Source of the DNA: Cerrena zonata
Lineage: Eukaryota > Basidiomycota > Agaricomycetes > Polyporales > Cerrenaceae
Direction of reading: 5' to 3'
Length of the DNA: 64,000 nucleotides
NCBI GenBank assembly: GCA_038087015.1
Contig: JASBNA010000032.1
Coordinates: 1-64,000, forward strand
Under the pieces are notes generated by a model. It had not been told where the DNA came from. It ran no database searches and saw nothing but the letters and a program-made list of their open reading frames with translations. Positions within the stretch are counted from its first letter, which is position 1, and the number at the start of each line of letters is the position of its first letter. Positions 1 through 9,959 of this stretch are shown here, piece after piece. The position numbers were made by a program, and so were the translations under genes.

Positions 1-1
1 A

Positions 2-513
2 GTAATTGGTGGCCACTTCTACTGTTACAACACTATGGTGGCCACAGAATTAGCAATGTGTCTGGACAAGATCAAGATGGAGAAGAAAATGAATAACCAC
101 CATCCTGCATATATTGAGATGATGGCATGGATGATACTTGCATTGCCATATATATATGAAGGTGAGCTATCATATTTACACATATAGTCCTTCTAAAGAA
201 TGTATAAGACATTGTTCTGTTTGACACCATATGTGCATTTGGTGCTATACTCGGACACCCCGAGTTTTACAAGCTGAAGGTATTTCAGGGTGTGGATGAG
301 GTGTATCTTGAGCCGGAGATAGATGGGCACTTGTGCAATTTGCTCAACAGTGCCCATGAATTGTTGTACCAAGGCCTTGTAAAATCACAGGAGATAAGCC
401 CCAGCTCTACATGGGAGCAGATTGCTAAGCATCTTCAGACAGTGTTGGACAAAACTCATCATCTTGTAAACACACCCAGTAATGTATATATAAATGTTGC
501 GGATTTCAAGTAG
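2..513 (+). CDS. 3' part of an unrecognised gene, cut by the window edge
   Basis: The frame is open from base 2. It fits two exons, 2-161 and 209-513, around a 47-nt GT-AG intron (162-208), and ends at a TAA at 511-513. The joined product reads through LFDTICAFGAILGHPEF and VDEVYLEPEIDGHLCN to a short C-terminus ending in NVADFK. The uninterrupted frame and clean splice sites suggest a real or only recently lost gene. I do not recognise the family. The 5' end lies outside the window, so total length and start are unknown. It sits beside repeats and broken genes, so a transposon-borne origin is possible. Confidence 0.45.
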
Positions 514-1633
514 CTTTATGTAGTTTAGTATTGTATACCATTATATTGGTCCATTTTCTCAACCTTCAATATGCACTGAGATGAAAATATCCCAAGTAAT
601 ATGATATTAGCTGTGATTAGAGACTACTGGTATACATCAGATAACAGCCGCAATATCTCAGCTTGCATTGTCCATTTTATTGTAGACCCAATCAATGGAG
701 AGTTGAGATTTACATTGTGTACTAGTGTTTAAAGGTTCACAGTGGGTGTTTAAAGGTTTGCAGTGGGCATTTAAAGGTTCATACTGTGCATCATCAGATT
801 TGTAGCTATGCACACAATATATGACTATCAGTCTCACCCATTGTGCATTCATGAGGGGACATACTATTATAGATATAAGTTATACTGCAAAATTGCATAT
901 GAGGTTCTTACATACTTTCCAGGGAAATATATCATATGCATCAACAAGAATCTTGAGATAGTCTCCAAGACCATCACTGCATCGCACAATAAATGGTACA
1001 AAACACATATCCTCAGGTGACACATTGCCTTGAATGGGCACTGGTGCATTGCCACTACTCATGAGAATAATCACTCGCTACAAATGGTACAGCCTGTCTC
1101 ACCATGTGGATATCATCGCACATTTGGATGCCACCTCACATACTAAATGAGGCTTACCAACCAATATCTGTGAAAGGGCTGCCTACTGGATATCAACCCT
1201 GCTCACCACTTGTCCTGCTATGCCCATGGATCCCACCAACCCTCTCTGATCTGCTATATTCACTTTGGATCCTATACGCAAGACTCTCTATTCTCATGCT
1301 GAAAAGTACAGTAAGTGACTCTGCATCAGTCCCCCGTGATTGACTGTCAGAGGGCAGAACTTTACTTGGACACTCTTATACAGAAGACCAACAATGATTT
1401 TACCGCCACAGTGAAATAACTTAACAAAATGATTGATATGTGTAACTATCACATTCATAATTATGTACACATCTCTTAAGTTGTTAACTAGGTTGATGAC
1501 AGTTGTGTTACTGTTCAAGCTACTGCGTGCGATACAAAGAAGTACCTAGACCTGGTCTATGTTACTCCTGACATGGATCCTGGCTGTAAGGATATGGAGC
1601 AAGTGGTCCTTCAGTGCCAAGGATATATGATGG
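514..1633. other. No confident gene; short fragments and a 21-bp repeat
   Basis: Only short ORFs are visible. A stretch near 1,085-1,260 reads on the + strand like a gene fragment but is interrupted by stops. A 21-bp tandem repeat lies at 725-788. Confidence 0.5.
725..788. repeat. 21-bp tandem repeat, three units (heptapeptide-coding on - strand)
   Basis: Three imperfect 21-bp units carry the core TTTAAAGGTT and start at about 725, 746 and 767. On the minus strand they stay open and encode a seven-residue repeat of the form xPLNxHC. The same unit family recurs at 5,552-5,640 and 12,308-12,352, so it is dispersed and not a local slippage product. Confidence 0.75.
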
Positions 1634-2515
1634 TTGCAAAATTACCTCCCATCCGAGACAAATCTAAGTTCATTAGTTACTCCTAGAATGACCCAAATTT
1701 CATGTTTTAGACTATATAGAAGAGACCTAATTCAAAGCTCTCAGAGTATTACACTCAGTGGTCTAGGGTCAGAAGAGTTTGACCATTTCCACACCACAAT
1801 CCAACACATCTGCAATCACTTTGACAAAGGTTGTGATCATGGGCGCATTTTGGGCATTCAATTTGTATCACATAAGGCACATGATATAATAACATTTACC
1901 AACCTGTACTTTAGTAGGACAGAGGATACCCACCAAGTGGATACAGTCCCCTTCTCTCCTCATATTGATTCTGAAGGTATATTGGAGGATTTTCTTGATG
2001 ATATATATTTGGAAGGAACGCATACCACTGATAACAAAGTTGAGTACTTTGAGAGATACCATGATGGAGATGGCTTGCATGTCCTTCCAGCATATCATCT
2101 ACAAAATCTGTATTGATCCTATTGTTTTTGTAGCTCCTATATTTGCATCAAACCATCTGAAATTAGCTGCGGACAATTGGTAGAAGTTGAAGCTACCTTT
2201 GGTGCATGGGAAAAGTACATTCCTGCCAAACCCCATAAGTCATATGCCTTGCTTAGAAAACTTCATTCGATCTGCATCATTGACCATATCGTTGAAATGG
2301 TAATTTCCTCTATTCCATAAAATAAAGTGTATTCATCTAACATTGTTCATCGATAGGATACTATCAAGCTGGGTGTAGAGATACCTGATGACATTGTGGT
2401 ACACTTCAAGCGCAAGGTAGGCTACAAGGCTGATGGAGTGGATGATATTGGGAAAGAGGAAAGGATTAACTCCAAGTTGATACATATGATGAATTTTGAG
2501 GATATGTTTGATTAG
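1634..2515 (+). pseudogene. Unrecognised two-exon ORF with an internal TGA
   Basis: One frame runs from 1634 to 2299, broken only by a TGA at 2114-2116. It continues after a 57-nt GT-AG intron (2300-2356) as DTIKLGVEIPDD and ends at the TAG at 2513-2515. The protein has an acidic centre (residues around SEGILEDFLDD). It then runs through a stretch about cysteine, serine and hydrophobic residues that resembles the ending of other long fungal hypothetical proteins. I cannot name the family. The TGA could be a C-to-T mutation of CGA or an unrecognised intron. The true start may be in an upstream exon. Confidence 0.35.
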
Positions 2516-2939
2516 ATGGTGTCTAAATTTGTTGGATAGCAATAAATTCACTTTTCAGATGTACAAATGACCATTTATGGGATGCAGTCATGTACTTAGA
2601 TGAAGGTTTCCCAATATAGGGAAGATGTTATTACTTTCATTAATGTCTAGAGAAAATTAGAGAAAATACTGCTAGCAGCACAAGGAAGAAAAATGAACAC
2701 AGTGAGAGCTTCCTATGTGTGCCTCCCATGTACACCATAAAATACATGGTTTATCACAGAAGAGTGAAGAATAGTAGACGTTGTATATGTATTCAGATTA
2801 TACCAATATTGCATACCATCTGGACGTGTGCAGAACATTCCAACCATAATATTCGACATGTTGATACCTAATACATTCAAGATTATATCTATGATAACAA
2901 TTGTATATGAAGGAAAAGCATATTACACAGGAGAATACA
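2516..2939. other. No supported feature
   Basis: This A+T-rich spacer lies between the + strand ORF ending at 2515 and the reverse-strand copy that ends near 2,940. I see only short ORFs and no clear repeat. Confidence 0.5.
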
Positions 2940-4014
2940 ACAAGATGTGCCAAAGGCCTGCAAGACCATTCATGACTGCCCTGTGACACCCCTCACTAAA
3001 CAGTCTGAGACCCATATTTGTCTCCACCTCATTGACGAAATACCAATATGCATCACCTGACATTATGATTCCAACATCCATATGGCATCATTGTAATAAG
3101 AGTGAGTCCCTATAATAACCACGCTTGCGTAAAGTAAGACCCTCAAAGGTATGCTTTGAGAACATGATTAAGTCACTCAAATGCAATATGCCCTGTGGAG
3201 GCTCCGGTGGGAATAGGTAGTCATGTGAAATGGGTCTCGCCCGAAGCATTGCCCTGTGATAATATTATGAACTGTCAATGATTGGGAAATGATGAACAAT
3301 AAACATATGCTACTTCATGAAGCCTCCTCGTCTCATTATTAGTGTCTATGGCATACCACCCGCTTGTGTTCTCATTGAAACAGGCTACAGAGATCCATAC
3401 TATCTCCCTCTTGACAAAGTACACCTTGTATTCGCCCAGCTGGCGCAGGGTAGGTACCCAATTCTGGACAATCTACTGCCTTCCTGGTAAATTGCATAGT
3501 CCCTGGAGCTGCTAAACCGATGGATGTGGGGCGGTCGGGAGGAACACATGGTTCCCAAATGCACTGTGAGTACATTTGAGAACTTTTTCATGTGGGACAT
3601 GCTGGCCATCCCATAACATGCTCTCCAGGCAGGGGGTACGAGTAACGTAGGTTGAAATATAGTCCGACATCTCAATACAATGATTCTTGATTGCCCCCTT
3701 CCTCGAAGGGGCAATAGAGGGCCATATCCTCATATGGAAGGTGAATATGTCCATCCTTTCATCGAATTGTTGATAATTCTCTCTTGTAATACCATTGACG
3801 GTGTTGCTTCAATAGGAATACCTGTAATTGATATTACAGTATGTGAAAAGAGAGGCATCACATATATATATTTGGTTGTATAGTCAATCCCCCCTAGTAC
3901 AAGGTCCACCCCTCGACAGGGACCCATTTCAGGATGTGTAACATCATCCTCCATCAACCAGGAGAAGAAGCTCTCCCATCCAATGACTTGGATATTGAAA
4001 TACTCACTATACAT
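2940..4014 (-). pseudogene. Copy A of an unknown reverse-strand gene family
   Basis: Reverse-strand reading from 4014 to about 2,940 gives several coding-looking blocks in changing frames: an N-terminal part (IQVIGWESFFSWLMEDD), then WVPTLRQLGEYKVYFV near 3,400-3,480, then YWYFVNEVETNMGLRLF near 3,000-3,050. The last two blocks are matched by WVPHLRQLGELKVYFV and YFVSEIEWTIGLGIF at 7.8-8.36 kb, so this is a duplicated gene family. Frame changes may be introns (for example an acceptor before the WVPTLRQ block near 3,480) or decay. I do not recognise a domain. The shared length and order of blocks support a real ancestral protein. Confidence 0.4.
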
Positions 4015-4521
4015 TCAGCGCATGTTCACCATCAACAGAAGCTATATGTGCATGTTCAGCTACATTGTGAAAACAGAGACAGTCATTGACCCATTTGTCA
4101 ATTCAAATTCTCTTCAGGTTCATGTCACCCTCCAAATTATCAGCAATGACTGAAAAATGTCCACTTGTGGGGAATATAATAGTCAGCTCATCTGCAGTAA
4201 TAAGAGCATCTGTGAAGAATATGTTGTCCTACATGTGGACTACATTGCTTCTCAGGTTGGGGTCAGGAATAAAGCAAACTTGTTTTTCCCCCTTGATTAT
4301 TGTGCAAACATGAGTGGGAGTGCAGAGCATAAACAGTCATGATACTCACATTACTAGCACTCGTAGACTCCTAGTATGATTTGGAGGCATCTGAATTGTG
4401 GACCTATCCCTCGCTTAAGTTAACACATATATCTACATCGTAAGCTTGCAATGTACCCTCTCTAACAATTGGTTAAAGTGGTTGATTTTCCTGAGAGTGC
4501 GTTGGGGCACAGAGGGACGGG
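4015..4521. other. No supported gene
   Basis: Short ORFs only (for example 4086-4313 and 4157-4342 on +). Nothing is recognised. The stretch ends at the left border of the 716-bp inverted-repeat element. Confidence 0.45.
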
Positions 4522-5237
4522 CACTGGACTGTAGCCCAAATTTTGGGCTCCATAAAAGTAAAGTAAAATTTTATAAAAAGTCTCTTATAAAAGATAATTT
4601 TTCAGACCCAAAAAATGATCTAAAAATTCTGAATTATAGCAGAAATTAATAAATCACAAAGACCTATGCAAATTCAAACTTTTGTATCTACTTTTCAGAG
4701 TTCAAAAAAGCTCAATTTTCATACATTTTTTGCTAAAGCAAAATTCAGTATGCAAAATTCAATATTTTGATATACTTTTATTTTGTCAAAAATTATAATA
4801 TAATTGTATATATTAAAATACAGTTTCATTGATAGATAGCCTAAAGAGAAGATATAGACTACTATTCTTAGTACATCATAGTCCCTATCAATAAGGCCAT
4901 TTGATAGAGATACTTAGGTATACAATACTATTCATCTTGCTAATTTAGCAGTTTAAATTTTATATCAGTTTTGGAAAAATAAATGTGTGTCAAAACTTTG
5001 AATTTTGGATTCCAAATTTTGCTCTAACAAAAAATGTATCAAAATTAAGCCTTTTTGAACTCTAAAAACTAGATACAAAAGTCAGAATTTATATAGGTTT
5101 TTGTGATTTATTAAATTCTGCTGCAATTCTGAATTTTTACATCATTTTTTCGGTCTAAAAAGTATGTTTTGTAAGAGACTTTTTATAAAATTTTACTTTA
5201 CTTTTATGGAGCTCAAAATTTGAGCTATGGTCCAGTG
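4522..5237. mobile_element. Non-autonomous CACTG inverted-repeat element, 716 bp
   Basis: The left end begins CACTGGACTGTAGCCCAAAT and the right end is its near-complement, ending GGTCCAGTG. Terminal inverted repeats extend roughly 265 bp each (about 4522-4790 and 4970-5237), leaving a short unique centre. GGG sits directly outside both ends (4519-4521 and 5238-5240), fitting a 3-bp target-site duplication. CACTR ends plus a 3-bp duplication are hallmarks of the CACTA/EnSpm superfamily. No transposase is encoded, so it would have moved in trans. Confidence 0.8.
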
Positions 5238-6189
5238 GGGATTGTTGAGTGTGAGATATCGTTGTGATTCTGTTGTGACTTTGCTGTGGAGGCAAATGGT
5301 GGGCAGCTGCTGAGGCCACTATAAGTACCCTTTCCTATTATATATATGGTATCACATAAAAAAGAGGACAAGCAGCTCCATATTTGGATGTATAGTTCTC
5401 ATTTTGGGTACAGACCATTCAGATACTGTGCGAGCAGGATACTATGTACGGGTTATTCTGTGGCACCTGTGATGCAAGAACTCCACCCCATTTGCATTTC
5501 CCTTGTCATTTCTACACCAAACAGTGATGGCCATGAAAGAGTGATGACCACAGTGAGCATTAAGGGGTTCGTTATAGGCATTAAGAGGTTTGTGGTGGGT
5601 GTTAAGAGGTTTGTGGTGGGCGTTAAAAGGTTCGTAGAGTTGTAAGTGTTGAACAGTCAATATCTGGGTGGATGTCAGCTTTTTGGTACATTCAATATTT
5701 TTCTTGAAGCAGCTAACTGTGTAGAATATTTGTAGTTAAATACAATGGTGAGATTATACTACATAACATAGACCCATCAATGATCTTTGGGAGACCTGAC
5801 ATAGTGAGTAAATGAATAGCGGCTGTAATGAAACAGAGTTTGATAGGGCAGATGCCTGAAACTGGCCACCATGGGCATCTATAGTATCCGCTATATACCT
5901 TTGTAGTAACCTCCTGGCCAGGGCACTTGTCAGAGTGTGCACATATTTCTGAAGAAGGAATAATAATTTCGAAGCCCCATGTAACTATCAAGTACAAAAA
6001 ATGATATTTGCTGTGAACTACGCATACAATATGTCCTTTACCACTGCATATTGTCAAGACCTAACTTTGCTAAAGTGTCCAGATCTTCTGGTGGATGCTC
6101 TGTGCATGGAAGTGCACTGTCCTGGTTGGACTGCGAAGGCTCAGCTCCAGGGGGTGACAATATTTATCTCATCTTAATGTTGAGTGGAT
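5238..6189. other. No supported gene; holds a second 21-bp repeat array
   Basis: Short ORFs only. The reverse ORF 5713-6057 and the forward ORF 5346-5645 have no recognisable features apart from the repeat at 5,552-5,640. Confidence 0.45.
5552..5640. repeat. 21-bp tandem repeat, four units
   Basis: Four imperfect units share the core GTTAAGAGGTTTGTGGTGG. On the reverse strand they encode the same seven-residue motif as the array at 725-788 (KPLNTHH, EPLNAHC type). The reading frame is kept across both arrays. Confidence 0.75.
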
Positions 6190-7640
6190 GTATCAGCACA
6201 GTGATGGTGGAGGTGCAGGAGATGGTGGGGGCACAGGAGATGGTGGGGGTGCATGAGATGGTGGAAATGTAGGCGAAGCAGCAGGTGCAGTAGATGGTGG
6301 ATGCACAACTGAGGAGTGTTGTTGACGAGATAGAGAACAAGGTGCATTAGATCTCGAAGTAGCGGAAGACAGCTCATTTGCAGCAATCTGTGATTGAAGA
6401 GATGCAAGACAGTTGGTAGTCTGTTTCAACATGCATGTTGCACTTATGACCTTCTTCTGGGTCAACAGCTGCTGTTCCATGAAGCAATCCTTGATTGACT
6501 GCTGTATCAGGGGTAGAGGATCCAGCTGTGTCTGGAATCTTGTTCTGCAATTGTCCAGTGCATTGTCCATATCAGAAGCAATGGCTATCCCTTCTGAGTG
6601 GTCTAAGTAGGCCTTGATATAGCTATACATCACCTTGATATCTTCTAGGTGGTGGTTAATGAACCACGGCTAAGAGTCTGCTTCATCTACATTGAAGAGG
6701 CAACTGTGTATGGGGTCTTTAGACATCAACCTCACAAGAGAATGGTTGCCATTGACCAGCTTGTCTGATTCCAAATCTAGTAGACATTAGGTACAGTATA
6801 AAAGCAGAACATATGCAAATACTTACTAATTGACAGATGCCAAGATACCTTATATCGATTGGCATATCTGATATAATGAAGAGTAGAGGAGAGATGGGTC
6901 CTGGTGTGAAAAAAGAGGTCCATATACTTGTACAAGTCGACTGGAACAAATGTCAGGACTAGCATCTCTTCCTGGTATGCAATATCATATGCAAATATAC
7001 AGAAGTCAATAACTTAGTGCAGATACTAGCCATATACCCAGATACGTTGTCATGTTTCATCACTAACCTCCATTCCCACATGTTCCAGTGAGTTGTAAAC
7101 AATTGTGACATTGTTATTTGCATGTACCAAGGGCAACATGGCCTCATACATTGTCTTTGGAACAAAATCTCCTTCGACAATATCTCCTTCAGGATCAAGA
7201 CAGTTGTTATCTGCATTATATACAACCACATATTCAAAATCAGCCTTTGATAATTTCAATTTGCTGAGGCTTTTTTTCTTCCATTCAGGACTTGTATCGT
7301 TCAGATTCAAGGTGGTGTATATTCACTTCAAGTTGTTGGCAATAGTTTCTGGTTCCCTGGGTGTGCAGATATGGTCCCAGAAGATGAAGTTGTGTAAGTT
7401 GTACGCATTATACACATCCGGGCATAAAAAGCTCTCCACACATGCTTGTGCGATAGCTTCCAATTTGGGATGACATGCTATCAACTGAGTACGTCAGCGA
7501 TGACTTTTTCATGATGAGACCTTCACAGTACCTCTCTCAGCTTGTTCTTTCTTTGCAACTAACTGCAGTATTTTAGCTTGCACGTCTGCAATCATTTTAG
7601 CGGTGACTTTAGTGGAAGGCACTGTGATAGTTACAAGTGA
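6190..7640 (-). pseudogene. Unrecognised reverse-strand gene with a proline-rich C-terminus
   Basis: Coding-looking blocks in transcription order are: a charged helix (AKILQLVAKKEQAERG) near 7,540-7,590; CPDVYNAYNLHNFIFWDH near 7,370-7,430; a block at 7050-7310 (LKLSKADFEYVVVYNADNN); then 6193-6633, which ends in a proline/serine repeat made by a G-rich minisatellite at 6,195-6,270. Frame changes between blocks may be introns or decay. No domain is recognised. Confidence 0.35.
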
Positions 7641-7779
7641 TGCACATCGATGCATACATGTGGACTGTGGTTGAGGGTGTATTTGAAATAGGCACTGCCA
7701 TGTGCATATTTCAGGTGTAAGCGAAGATCAATCAGAATGATCATGATCAGGGACCCTCATAGTACAAATCTATGTGTGC
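7641..7779. other. Short spacer
   Basis: No gene or repeat is recognised between the two reverse-strand gene fragments. Confidence 0.4.
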
Positions 7780-8364
7780 TGGGGCAATAAGTAATGTTTA
7801 TACACTACTAGGACACCAACATATCCAACCATAGTCTACCCAGTCTTTCAGCCATCAAGGGTACCATATCTGGTCCGAATATACCAAGGCCAATTGTCCA
7901 TTCAATCTCACTAACAAAATAGTCACATTAGCTCCCTTGGATTATGACCCCTATATCCATCCGACACATTCCAGCCAATGATGTTGCATTAAATGCACCT
8001 CTCTTTTCACAAGAAATCAAAGCATCCAATGTTTTTGAGGCATATGCAATAAGCTCTACTCATCCAGCCTCTTCATCAGCTATCTCGACACTCTGTGGCC
8101 ATATCAAGAAGTCATTTCTTGATCAGTTCTGACTGTAAAAAGAGCTCGACTGAGTGTAAGACATTGAATAGCACCATAAAGTTGATGAAAAATGACTCAC
8201 TACAGCTCAGCCAGTGTAGGTATTGTGAGATTCACAGAGAACTCCCATCCTGACTTAGCGGTACTATAACGCGTCACTGCAATATAAACCACCTTCTTGT
8301 CTACAAAGTATACCTTCAGCTCCCCTAATTGGCGAAGGTGAGGTACCCAATCCTGCACCATCCA
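7780..8364 (-). pseudogene. Copy B of the unknown reverse-strand gene family, 5'-truncated
   Basis: Reverse-strand reading starts exactly at the border of the inverted-repeat element with WMVQDWVPHLRQLGE and continues KVYFVDKKVVYIAV. Further on come YFVSEIEWTIGLGIFG and MAERLGRLWLDMLVS, followed by a TAG near 7,809. These blocks match copy A at 2.94-4.01 kb in order and spacing. Sequence upstream of WMVQDW is missing: the element at 8365-8851 takes its place, and beyond it lies a different gene. The copy is therefore a fragment. Function unknown. Confidence 0.45.
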
Positions 8365-8851
8365 CACTGGGTACAATACCAAATTTTTAGGCATAAAAAA
8401 GCAAGGAAAGATTTTAGAAAAAGTCCCAGCTTTTTTACTAGACTTTGCACTCTAAAAAATCAAAAAAGATTCAGAATAGTTGTAAAATCTTCTGCAGTTA
8501 AAGAAGATGAAAAGATTCACAATCTTTGGTCTCATGAAAACTTCTATCACTTAATCTACAGGCCTATTGACCTACTTACTAGTTAACTTCTAGCCATATT
8601 AGACTGTTAGTAAATAAGTTGATAAGTTAACAAGTTGATTTATAGGCTAATAGACTGGTTTGTTTAGTGATAGAGAATTTTATAAGACCAAAAATTCAGA
8701 CTTCTTTCATCTTCTTTAGCTGCAAAAGATTTTATAACTATTCTGAATCTTTTTGATTTTTTAGAATACAAAGTCTAGTAAAAAAGCTGGGACTTTTTCT
8801 AAAATCTTTTCTTGCTTTTTTATACCTAAAAATTCGATATTATACCCAGTG
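8365..8851. mobile_element. Non-autonomous CACTG inverted-repeat element, 487 bp
   Basis: Left end CACTGGGTACAATACC, right end TATTATACCCAGTG. The terminal inverted repeats are about 190 bp and nearly identical, differing mainly by transitions. No coding capacity. Flanking trinucleotides differ (CCA at 8362-8364, TAA at 8852-8854), so there is no target-site duplication. The left flank belongs to copy B of the unknown family and the right flank to an F-box-like gene. Confidence 0.75.
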
Positions 8852-9794
8852 TAAGCTCAGAATCAACTTCAATCCAAAGGCGGCACAGGCGTGGCAACAT
8901 GGAAAGAGCTTGGAGGGCATCTTTGCTGATGGGGAATATGTTTAAATGACATTCTACCACCAAGGAGCACATATTTGTGTATTGGGATATCAGTGAACTG
9001 AAAGTGATAGCTTCCTTATGTTTTATATCCAGATTCCCATGTGAGAAATGAAACATCTCCAGACTCAGTTGACGTTCAGATAAGAGTTCAAGGAGCTGGA
9101 GGGATGTCTTGGTTGTGATGCCATAGACCTTGAGCGAAATCAATGTCTTGGGAAGGAATAGCTGTATATGATTGAACAGTGTGACATTGGTAGTATTCCA
9201 TAAAAGACATTGAAGGTTTGGAAGACGGGCATGACCTACTCAATCCTGAGCAAGCTTTGACAGGTAAGGATGATATATATCGAGCTCATAGTCTAGCCTC
9301 TTGATATGTCTGGCATAATAGTTGAATCTTTCCCACTGGACTGCAGTAGGAATGGATGTGAGGTCATATATCCTCTAAGACAAGTAGCAATATTAGGCCC
9401 TGGGTTGAATGTTATATGTGACCACACATACCTGCTGTCTGGCCGATAATGAGGCACTCAGAATAGATCTCTCTCCATCCAAATTTTCTTCCTCGTCTCT
9501 GGATGACTCTGAATCGAGTCTATCATGGTCCAAATCATAAATAACCTCTCTTGTAGCCTGTGTAGATTCTTCACAATCTGGAAACAATGTATATTTATTT
9601 GGAAACAGATGCACCAAAGGAAGAGGGTCAACCAAATGATCCCATAGGATATTTAAGCCCGGTTCACAAAATGTCTGGCATGTCAGTATAAAATTAACCA
9701 AGTTGCTATTTTCTCTTGGAACAGGGTAAACATCCTGATGTAGATCATAAGCAATAATACAAAGTAGCTTATCTATCAGGAGGCAGCAGTGCAT
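8852..9794 (-). pseudogene. F-box-like / leucine-rich gene, copy 1, 3'-truncated
   Basis: Reverse-strand start at 9794. The N-terminus MHCCLLIDKLLCIIAYDLHQ is followed by LTCQTFCEPGLNILWDHL, a pattern typical of agaricomycete F-box-like proteins (leucine-rich helix, then a cysteine and tryptophan-containing block). An acidic linker follows (LDSESSRDEEENL), then a C-terminal leucine-rich stretch (8852-9143; LEMFHFSHGNLD, LQALSMLPRLCRLWIEV). The reading is cut at 8851 by the inverted-repeat element. The middle (9,144-9,392) needs introns or has decayed. F-box proteins usually act as substrate receptors of SCF ubiquitin ligases, but the function of this copy is inferred from a weak pattern. Confidence 0.45.
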
Positions 9795-9959
9795 AGTGAA
9801 GGCTGATGATGGTGTATGTTTGTGTTTAAGATGTAAGCTATATCATACCAAAAGAACGAAGGTCATTTGAAAGCCTAATTAATCGCCAATGTATATTGCT
9901 TTTATACTTATGTTTCATTATATGCATTATATGTAAATACTACTAGAGGGTATCCCACC

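Noticed and set aside
6193..6407. Histidine/leucine-rich ORF at 6174-6407
   Set aside because: It is a frame shadow of the G-rich minisatellite that encodes the proline-rich tail in the neighbouring frame.
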